NCBI GenBank assembly: GCA_963662155.1
Contig: OY759268.1
Location: forward strand, 4,913,701-4,977,700
Length of the DNA: 64,000 bases
Reading direction: 5' to 3'
DNA from: Lamellibrachia columna
Lineage: Eukaryota; Annelida; Polychaeta; Sabellida; Siboglinidae
In this document: positions 38,501-50,500 of the stretch, one piece after another
How the letters are laid out: each line of letters begins with the position of its first letter
How positions within the stretch are numbered: position 1 is the stretch's first letter
Translations under genes and position numbers: made by a program
Notes under the pieces: generated by a model
Told to the model about the DNA's origin: nothing
Seen by the model: the letters and a program-made list of their open reading frames with translations, nothing else
The model's database searches: none

Positions 38501-41500
38501 CACTGAGGGATCGAGTCAGAAGGAATGTTTTTTTTGAGTAAAAAATCATAATTTTTTTTACAAATTATTTTTATTTGTGCTTTCTACCTGGTATCTATGT
38601 GCCTTCTACCTGTTGTCTATATGCCTTCTACCTGGTGTCTATGTGCCTTCTACCTGGTGACTATGTCCCTTCTACATGGTGTCTATGTGCCTTCTACCTG
38701 GTGTCTATGTGCCTTCTACCTTGTGTCTATGTCCCTTCTACCTGGGGTCTATGTGCTTTCTACCTGGTATCTATGTGCCTTCTACCTGGTGTCTATGTGC
38801 CTTCTACCTCGTATCTGTGTCCCTTCAACCTGGTGTCTATGTGCCTTCTACCTCGTATCTGTGTCCCTTCAACCTGGTGTCTATGTGCCTTCTACCTGGT
38901 GTCTATGTGCCTTCTACCTGGTGTCTATGTGCCTTCTACCTGGTGTCTATGCAAGGGAAGTAAAAGACCTGTAGAGGTCTCTATTTCTAACGCACGACAC
39001 ATGTGGTAATGTACAGTGCGATTGCACCCTGCTCGACAATACTCTAGTGACATAACGTGTGACTAACACAGATGTTTAAGCTGTAAATGGAAGAAGATAT
39101 GTTAAGCTCTCAATGTATCCACTGACTTTCTGACACGATCCCCAAGTAATCAATCACTGGACCATGAAACCTGAGACAGAGTGATGGATTAGACCATGAA
39201 TGCAGACATTAAGGTCAATGGGGTGTATTTGAGGCAGGCTGTACAAACATATTTCCAACCACACATACAAAAAGAAACTTATTTTTATAAACATGTTGTA
39301 ACAACAGAACAATACCTAAGGTGGTGTTTAAAGCTTTGTATGCAGGCAGGCAGTGTGTTTAAGGCTTTGTATACAGCAGGCAGTGTTTAAAGCTTTGTAA
39401 ACAGGCAGCTAATGAATGGATCAGAACACTACAAAATCCATGCTACAGAAGATACAAACTTTTTTTAAATAAGCATCAAAGAAAAAATCTAGGGATGTGT
39501 TGGCCAGAAACAACTAGCAATGATGACCATTGTAGGGACGTGTTGGCCAGAAACAACTGGCAATGATGACCATTGTAGGGACGTGTTGGCCAGAAACAAC
39601 TAGCAGTGATGACCATTGTAGGGATGTGTTGGTCTGAAACAACTAGCAATGATGACCATTGTAGGGACGTGTTGGCCTGAAACAACTAGCAATGATGACC
39701 ATTGTAGGGACGTGTTGGCCAGAAACAACTGGCAATGATGACCATTGTAGGGACGTGTTGGCCAGAAACAACTAGCAGTGATGACCATTGTAGGGATGTG
39801 TTGGTCTGAAACAACTAGCAATGATGACCATTGTAGGGACGTGTTGGCCTGAAACAACTAGCAATGATGACCATTGTAGGGACGTGTTGGCCTGAAACAA
39901 CTAGCAGTGATGACCATTGTAGGGACGTGTTGGCCAGAAACAACTAGCAATGATGACCATTGTAGGGACGTGTTGGCCAGAAACAACTAGCAGTGATGAC
40001 CATTGTAGGGACGTGTTGGCCTGAAACAACTAGCAGTGATGACCATTGTAGGGACGTGTTGGCCAGAAACAACTAGCAATGGTGACCATTGTAGGGACGT
40101 GTTGGCCTGAAACAACTAGCAATGATGACCATTGTAGGGACGTGTTGGCCTGAAACAACTAGCTATGATGACCATTGTAGGGACGTGTTGGTCTGAAACA
40201 ACTAGCAATGATGACCATTGTAGGGACGTGTTGGCCTGAAACAACTAGCTATGATGACCATTGTAGGGACGTGTTGGCCAGAAACAACTAGCAATGATGA
40301 CCATTGTAGGGACGTGTTGGTCTGAAACAACTAGCAATGATGACCATTGTAGGGACGTGTTGGCCTGAAACAACTAGCTATGATGACCATTGTAGGGACG
40401 TGTTGGCCTGAAACAACTAGCAATGATGACCATTGTAGGGACGTGTTGGCCTGAAACAACTAGCAATGATGACCATTGTAGGGACGTGTTGGTCTGAAAC
40501 AACTAGCAATGATGACCATTGTAGGGACATGTTGGCCTGAAACAACTAGCTATGATGACCATTGTAGGGACGTGTTGGCCAGAAACAACTAGCTATGATG
40601 ACCATTGTAGGGACGTGTTGGCCAGAAACAACTAGCTATGATGACCATTGTAGGGACGTGTTGGCCTGAAACAACTAGCAGTGATGACCATTGTAGGGAC
40701 GTGTTGGCCAGAAACAACTAGCTATGATGACCATTGTAGGGATGTGTTGGCCTGAAACAACTAGCAATGATGACCATTGTAGGGATGTGTTGGTCTGAAA
40801 CAACTAGCAATGATGACCATTGTAGGGACGTGTTGGCCTGAAACAACTAGCAGTGATGACCATTGTAGGGACGTGTTGGCCTGAAACAACTAGCTATGAT
40901 GACCATTGTAGGGACGTGTTGGCCAGAAACAACTAGCTATGATGACCATTGTAGGGACGTGTTGGCCTGAAACAACTAGCAATGATGACCATTGTAGGGA
41001 CGTGTTGGCCTGAAACAACTAGCAATGATGACCATTGTAGGGATGTGTTGGCCTGAAACAACTAGCAGTGATGACCATTGTAGGGACGTGTTGGCCAGAA
41101 ACAACTAGCAATAATGACCATTGTAGGGACGTGTTGGCCAGAAACAACTAGCAATGATGACCATTGTAGGGACGTGTTGGCCTGAAACAACTAGCAATGA
41201 TGACCATTGTAGGGACGTCTTGGCCAGAAACAACTAGCAAAGATGCACTATGGGAAAGAACAAATCAACATCAATATCATCACAAGACAGGTGCTCACTT
41301 GGAACCCTCAGGGCAAAAGGACAAGGCCGAGAAACACCTGGCACAGAGAAGTAGAGATGGAAAAGCAGGATTTAGATGGAAACAGCTGGAAGTGCAAGTC
41401 TACAACAATGTTCAGTAGAAACGAGTTGTTAATGGACTATGCTACGCCAGGGAGTGAAAACACTTAAGTCAATACAGGTAAATTGCTCATATGAATGGTT

Positions 41501-44500
41501 GAAGGGGAACTGGCACGTGTTGTTGGCGACCATAATTCGCCCACCTGTGACCCCCAACCTCCCACTACAATAGTTGATCCACATGTGACCCTTGACCTCC
41601 TGCTACAATAGTTGACTCACCTCCGAGGCTCCAGTTTTGCTGAGACGATTCGACTGGCTCCATCTGGCAGATTCTTGCCCCACTCGGAATTGGAGCCTTT
41701 GCTGTGGAAGTATATGGTGATGTCAACGTGGTTGAACACATAGTACGTGTCAGGTTGGTTGAACTCTTCCTGCAGCAAATGTAGAGAACTTCCTTTAGAG
41801 AAACGGATAGCGTTACAATTGATTGCCAAATTGAGTGTATGTGACAAGACAGCACAAGTAACATAAGATGATAGTACTGTTTGTACTTTCTAACCCAATG
41901 GACCTCACATGCTATAGAGACTGGGCCAGTAGATAGTATTCTCTGTGACAGTTAGAAGTGAGAACCTTACAATGTACAGAGAGTCAGAGACTGGGCCAGT
42001 AGATAGTAGTCTCTGTGACAGTTAGAAGTGAGAACCTTACAATGTACAGAGAGTCCGAGACTGGGCCAGTAGATAGTACTCTCTGTGACAGTTAGAAGTG
42101 AGAACCTTACAATGTACAGAGAGTCAGAGACTGGGCCAGTAGATAGTAGTCTCTGTGACAGTTAGAAGTGAGAACCTTACAATGTACAGAGAGTCAGAGA
42201 CTGGGCCAGTAGATAGTATTCTCTATGACAGTTAGAAGTGAGAACCTTACAATGTACAGAGAGTCAGAGACTGGGCCAGTAGATAGTATTCTCTATGACA
42301 GTTAGAAGTGAGAACCTTACAATGTACAGAGAGTCAGAGACTGGGCCAGTAGATAGTATTCTCTATGACAGTTAGAAGTGAGAACCTTACAATGTACAGA
42401 GAGTCAGAGACTGGGCCAGTAGATAGTATTCTCTATGACAGTTAGAAGTGAGAACCTTACAATGTACAGAGAGTCAGAGACTGGGCCAGTAGATAGTATT
42501 CTCTATGACAGTTAGAAGTGAGAACCTTTCAATGTACAGAGAGTCAGAGACTGGGCCAGTAGATAGTATTCTCTATGACAGTCAGTAAGAAGTAGCAATG
42601 AGGACTTACGTGGATGTTACACGCATCCTTGCGTATTCCTTTCTCTGTCACGTAGCATCCGTGAGGGAAACCAGGATTGCAGAACTTGCTCTTGCTGCCG
42701 CCCTGGACTTCATAGCACCAGGTGACAGGCATGTTGTCAATGATCCTACAACAAGCACCAGGTGACAGACATGTTGTCAATGATCCTACAACATGCACCA
42801 GGTGACAGGCATGTTGTCAATGATCCTACAACATGCACCAGGTGACAGGCATGTTGTGAATGATCTTACAACAAGCACCAGGTGACAGACATGTTGTCAA
42901 TGATCCTACAACAAGCACCAGGTGACAGGCATGTTGTCAATGATCCTACAACAAGCACCAGGTGACAGACATGTTGTCAATGATCTTACAACAAGCACCA
43001 GGTGACCAACATGCTGGCAATGATCCTACAAGCACCAGGTGACAGCAAGTAATATGTGGCAGACTTTGTCACAAAGACTGTTGGAAATATACACTTAGTA
43101 TTTGTTTTTAAGGTATCTAAGGAAAGAGGATTATTTCCCTAACAACCAATGAGCTCTCTGAACCAATTGAGCCAACATTTTTTTCAAAGATTTAGGCACT
43201 AATTGTGGGGAAAACTTTAATGATCTCTTGTCCATGGGTGAAATAATGCTGCGGACCTGCCTGTCATACCCCACAGATCTCCACCTACAGGTCTCCCAAC
43301 ATTTCACTCCCTGGACTATAACATTACCTACACTCTTCAGGTGTTGTCATAGCTGCTAGTAAACAGGTAGTGATATCTCTAGAAGCTACGGAATACATCA
43401 AATTATTTCTCTCTGAAGAAACAGATCAGTTCTATTGTTGAAAGGAGCCATGTTTAACAAAAACTCCTATATTAAATGGTTAATATATTTCATGACATCA
43501 TGGCAAATCACTGCTATGCATATATTATGACATATCATGTGACACACACTGATATCATGAGATGTATGATTGACGGCTATCATTCCATTTGATTTGTCAA
43601 ATGCACAATCAAATGCGCAATCATATGCATACGTAATTCTTTGAATAATTATTACTGTTAGGTTCACTTTCACAAGTTCACAACATGCCATTGGAAAAAG
43701 TGCTCTGTAGTGAGCAGTACCCTCAGCAGATTATGAAATCATTGTCTGTTCTGTGAATCTACTTTCACAATGTGCTCATTGAAAAAGTGCTCTGTAGGTC
43801 AACTGGTTAATGCCTGAGCTGTTATTCATAGAACATGAAAAGACCAACTGGTCTATAAGTTGATGGCTTCAGAGATGACCTATTCAATGAGACAATGCAG
43901 CCAAATGACTCCCTTGTGTTGTGTTGGCACTGTTGGGGTGGCAGCTCATTGGGGGAGTAAACATTAGCAAAGCCAGCCCTAAATATATTTACAGCCAGAG
44001 AGAGTGATTAGTGGTAGCTGTAATTATCCACCAAGTTATATTCCCAGTGACCCCAACAGTGGACAGTCTATTGTCTTGGATTCCCCTTCCATTCTGTTCT
44101 AATTGAATGATTAGCCTGCGATAGTTTCCAGTAAAATGTGGAGGCCTTGAAATTAAGCTTTTGTAGATGTTAAAAGTTACTGGCCCCCCAAAAAACTTAC
44201 TGGCCCAAATATTTTTTATTGATTAAAAAAGCAAATTTTTTGGCAATATTAGAAGTCGAAGGATGCGAGTTTGGCTGTTATTTATTTTGTCATTGGTGAT
44301 TTACTTTCATGCTTGCAGTCAGTATTCCGTACGGCAGACAATGTTGCTGCAGGAATCGATTGAGAATCAGCTGCACTCGCATCAGGTCGCGTTTTGAGAA
44401 CGACGGGTGATGCCACTGTGTGCGTACTGAGTTACAACTAGTTATACACAAAAATACAACAGGCGAACTGGACATGATATTGTATATAATCATGACTGTT

Positions 44501-47500
44501 ACAACTGGGTTTATTTCTTTCAAATATAAACTTTTGGACTGAAGTACAAAGTTACAGTAAACTTAGCTATCTGTGCCTTAGTGGGTCCTGGATTGTATGT
44601 TAGGCGCTGTCGTGACACCTAGTGGGCAGTCCATGAACCAGTCGGTTTATATAAAATCGGTTTTCCCTCGTTCTGATACTGACTTTTGCGTGTCCCTGTT
44701 CACGATTATGCTTAATTATTCTGTTTTGTTGCGCCTCTGAGCTCAGGTCACTAGTTGTGACGTCATGCAGACTTTTTGCGAGGGTCGTACATATCAAAAC
44801 AGGATGGCAACTATACGAAGCAACAACTAAAAATCAGATGAGATGAAGATTGTGTTTAACTGTAGCGCTGGGGTGAATGGCAAGGACAAGCGATTGAAAC
44901 AATGACCCGTGGCTGTGACTAATAGTAACGGGATAAAAACAATCTGAAACTACGTGGAGCGAACTCGTCCCAAAAATGGCGCCAGGCCAGCGGGTCAGTG
45001 TTAATGTCGAGGCCTGCTGTCAATTGTCTATTTCTCCCTCCCATTTCCACCAACTCTGCCGGCCTGGAACTGTGCGATTCAGTGTATGGCTACACAGACA
45101 TGTTTATGTAGTGGGACTTGTATGTAGGACTCAGTGGTTACAATAATGGACTACTGTATTATGTTTTGTTTTCTCCAAATAAAACAAAACATTAATATAA
45201 AACCAAAACAATTTAAATTAATTCAAATGCATTTGCAAATGTGTAACCAAAACATCTGCATTTGAGTGCAACCCCAAAACATTTGCATGCATTCCTGGAA
45301 AATGGCATTTGCATTTGAATCAAGTGAAACATTTGCATTCAAATGCATTGACATGCATTTGTCAACAAGCCTGGTCACATGTCAAACATCGCAGTAGTCT
45401 CTCTGTATCAGGACTCCTTGCGTAAGGAACAGCCACTTGAAAGGAATAACTTGTGAAATCCCTGTTCTCACCAGCACTGTTTCATGTACCCATGGATATA
45501 AGGAACATTGGATATGTGGAACACTTTGACCAAGTTCCAACAGGTTCATCTAGAGACCACTGTTTTATGTACCCATGGATATAAGGAACGTTGGATATAT
45601 GGAACAGTTTGACCAAGTCCAACAGGTTCATCTTGAGACCACTGTTTTATGTACCCATAGATATAAGGAACATTGGATATATGGAACAGATTGACCAAGT
45701 CCAACAGGTTCATCTAAAGACCACTGTTTCATGTACCCATGGATATAAGGAACATTGCATATATGGAACAGTTTGACCAAGTCCAACAGGTTCATCTAGA
45801 GACCACTGTTTTATGTACCTATGGATATAAGGAACATTGGATATATGGAACAGATTGACCAAGTCCAACAGGTTCATCTAGAGAACACTGTTTCATGTAC
45901 CCATGGATATAAGGAACATTGTATATATGGAACAGATTGACCAAGTCCAACAGGTTCACCTAGAGACCACTGTTTCATGTACCTATGGATATAAGGAACA
46001 TTGTATATATGGAACAGTCTAACCAAGTCCAACAGGTTCATCTAAAGACCACTGTTTTATGTACCCATAGGTATAAGGAACATTGTATATATGGAACAGT
46101 TTGACCAAGTCCAACATGTTCATCTAGAGACCACTGTTTTATGTACCCATGGATATAAGGAACATTGGATATATGGAACAGATTGACCAAGTCCAACAGG
46201 TTCATCTAGAGACCACTGTTTCATGTACCTTTTGGATATAAGGAACATTGGATATATGGAACAGTTTGACCAAGTTCAACAGGTTCATCTAGAGACCACT
46301 GTTTTATGTACCCATGGATATAAGGAATATTGTATATATGGAACAGTTTGACCAAGTCCAACAGGTTCATCTAGAGACCACTGTTTTATGTACCCATGGA
46401 TATAAGGAACATTGTGTATATGGAACAGTTTGACCAAGTCCAACAGGTTCATCTAGAGACCACTGTTTTATGTACCTATGGATATAGGGAACATTGTGTA
46501 TATGGAACAGTCTGACCAAGTCCAACAGGTTCATCTAGAGACCACTGTTTTATGTACCCATGGATATAAGGAACATTGGATATATGGAACAGTCTGACCA
46601 AGTCCAACAGGTTCATCTAGAGACCACTGTTTTATGTACCCATAGATATAAGGAACATCGGATATATGGAACAGTTTGACCAAGTCCAACGGATTCATCT
46701 AGAGACCACTGTTTTATGTACCCATGGATATAAGGAACATTGGATATATGGAACAGTTTGACCAAGTCCAACAGGTTCATCTAAAGACCACTGTTTTATG
46801 TACCCATGGATATAAGGAACATTGGATATATAAAGAACAGTTTGACCAAGTCCAACAGGTTCATCTAGAGACCACTGTTTTATGTACCCATGGATATAAG
46901 GAACATTGTGTATATGGAACAGTTTGACCAAGTCCAACAGGTTCATCTAGAGACCACTGTTTTATGTACCTATGGATATAGGGAACATTGTGTATATGGA
47001 ACAGTCTGACCAAGTCCAACAGGTTCATCTAGAGACCACTGTTTTATGTACCCATGGATATAAGGAACATTGGATATATATGGAACAGTTTGACCAAGTC
47101 CAACAGGTTCATCTAAAGACCACTGTTTCATGTACCCATGGATATAAGGAACATTGTGTATATGGAACAGTTTGACTAAGTCCAACAGGTTCATCTAGAG
47201 ACCACTGTTTTATGTACCTATGGATATAAGGAACATTGTGTATATGGAACAGTCTGACCAAGTCCAACAGGTTCATCTAGAGACCACTGTTTTATGTACC
47301 CATGGATATAAGGAACATTGGATATATGGAACAGTCTGACCAAGTCCAACAGGTTCATCTAGAGACCACTGTTTTATGTACCCATAGATATAAGGAACAT
47401 CGGATATATGGAACAGTTTGACCAAGTCCAACAGGTTCATCTAGAGACCACTGTTTTATGTACCCATGGATATAAGGAACATTGGATATATATGGAAAAG

Positions 47501-50500
47501 TTTGACCAAGTCCAACAGGTTCATCTAAAGACCACTGTTTTATGTACCCATGGATATAAGGAACATTGGATATATAAAGAACAGTTTGACCAAGTCCAAC
47601 AGGTTCATCTAGAGACCACTGTTTCATGTACCCATGGATATAAGGAACATTGGATATATATGGAACAGTTTGACCAAGTCCAACAGGTTCATCTAGAGAC
47701 CACTGTTTCATGTACCCATGGATATAAGGAACATTGGATATATGGAACAGTCTGACCAAGTCCAACAGGTTCATCTAAAGACCACTGTTTCATGTACCCA
47801 TGGATATAAGGAACATTGGATATATGGAACAGTCTGACCAAGTCCAACAGGTTCATCTAGAGACCACTGTTTCATGTACCCATGGATATAAGGAACATTG
47901 AATATATGGAACAGTTTGACCAAGTCCAACAGGTTCATCTATAGACCACTGTTTCATGTACCCATGGATATAAGGAACATTGGATATATGGAACAGTCTG
48001 ACCAAGTCCAACAGGTTCATCTAAAGACCACTGTTTTATGTACCCATATATATAAGGAATATTGTATATATGGAACAGTTTGACCAAGTCCAACAGGTTC
48101 ATCTAGAGACCACTGTTTTATGTACCTATGGATATAAGGAACATTGTATATATGGAACAGTTTGACCAAGTCCAACAGGTTCATCTAGAGACCACTGTTT
48201 TATGTACCCATGGATATAAGGAACATTGTATATATGGAACAGTTTGACCAAGTCCAACAGGTTCATCTAAAGACCACTGTTTCATGTACCCATGGATATA
48301 AGGAACATTGTATATATGGAACAGTTTGACCAAGTCCCAACAGGTTCATCTAGAGACCACTGTTTTATGTACCCATGGATATAAGGAACATTGGATATAT
48401 GGAACAGTCTGACCAAGTCCAACAGGTTCATCTAAAGACCACTGTTTCATGTACCCATGGATATAAGGAACATTGGATATATGGAACAGTCTGACCAAGT
48501 CCAACAGGTTCATCTAAAGACCACTGTTTCATGTACCCATGGATATAAGGAACATTGGATATATGGAACAGTTTGACCAAGTTCAACAGGTTCATCTAGA
48601 GACCACTGTTTTATGTACCCATGGATATAAGGAATATTGTATATATGGAACAGTTTGACCAAGTCCAACAGGTTCATCTAGAGACCACTGTTTTATGTAC
48701 CCATGGATATAAGGAACATTGTGTATATGGAACAGTTTGACCAAGTCCAACAGGTTCATCTAGAGACCACTGTTTTATGTACCTATGGATATAGGGAACA
48801 TTGTGTATATGGAACAGTCTGACCAAGTCCAACAGGTTCATCTAGAGACCACTGTTTTATGTACCCATGGATATAAGGAACATTGGATATATGGAACAGT
48901 CTGACCAAGTCCAACAGGTTCATCTAGAGACCACTGTTTTATGTACCCATAGATATAAGGAACTTCGGATATATGGAACAGTTTGACCAAGTCCAACAGG
49001 TTCATCTAGAGACCACTGTTTTATGTACCCATGGATATAAGGAACATTGGATATATATGGAACAGTTTGACCAAGTCCAACAGGTTCATCTAAAGACCAC
49101 TGTTTTATGTACCCATGGATATAAGGAACATTGGATATATAAAGAACAGTTTGACCAAGTCCAACAGGTTCATCTAGAGACCACTGTTTCATGTACCCAT
49201 GGATATAAGGAACATTGGATATATATGGAACAGTTTGACCAAGTCCAACAGGTTCATCTAGAGACCACTGTTTCATGTACCCATGAATATAAGGAACATT
49301 GGATATATGGAACAGTTTGACCAAGTCCAACAGGTTCATCTAGAGACCACTGTTTCATGTACCCATGGATATAAGGAACATTGGATATATATGGAACAGT
49401 TTGACCAAGTCCAACAGGTTCATCTAGAGACCACTGTTTCATGTACCCATGGATATAAGGAACATTGGATATATGGAACAGTCTGACCAAGTCCAACAGG
49501 TTCATCTAAAGACCACTGTTTCATGTACCCATGGATATAAGGAACATTGGATATATATGGAACAGTTTGACCAAGTCCAACAGGTTCATCTAGAGACCAC
49601 TGTTTCATGTACCCATGGATATAAGGAACATTGGATATATATGGAACAGTTTAACCAAGTCCAACAGGTTCATCTATAGACCACTGTTTCATGTACCCAT
49701 GGATATAAGGAACATTGGATATATGGAACAGTTTGACCAAGTCCAACAGGTTCATCTAGAGACCACTGTTTCATGTACCCATGGATATAAGGAACATTGG
49801 ATATATGGAACAGTCTGACCAAGTCCAACAGGTTCATCTAAAGACCACTGTTTCATGTACCCATGGATATAAGGAACATTGGATATATATGGAACAGTTT
49901 GACCAAGTCCAACAGGTTCATCTAGAGACCACTGTTTCATGTACCCATGGATATAAGGAACATTGGATATATATGGAACAGTTTGACCAAGTCCAACAGG
50001 TTCATCTAAAGACCACTGTTTCATGTACCCATGGATATAAGGAACATTGGATATATGGAACAGTTTGACCAAGTCCAACAGGTTCATCTATAGACCACTG
50101 TTTCATGTACCCATGGATATAAGGAACATTGGATATATATGGAACAGTTTGACCAAGTCCAACAGGTTCATCTAGAGACCACTGTTTCATGTACCCATGG
50201 ATATAAGGAACATTGGATATATATGGAACAGTTTGACCAAGTCCAACAGGTTCATCTAAAGACCACTGTTTCATGTACCCATGGATATAAGGAACATTGG
50301 ATATATATGGAACAGTTTGACCAAGTCCAACAGGTTCATCTAAAGACCACTGTTTCATGTACCCATGGATATAAGGAACATTGGATATATGGAACAGTTT
50401 GACCAAGTCCAACAGGTTCATCTAAAGACCACTGTTTCATGTACCCATGGATATAAGGAACATTGGATATATATGGAACAGTTTGACCAAGTCCAACAGG

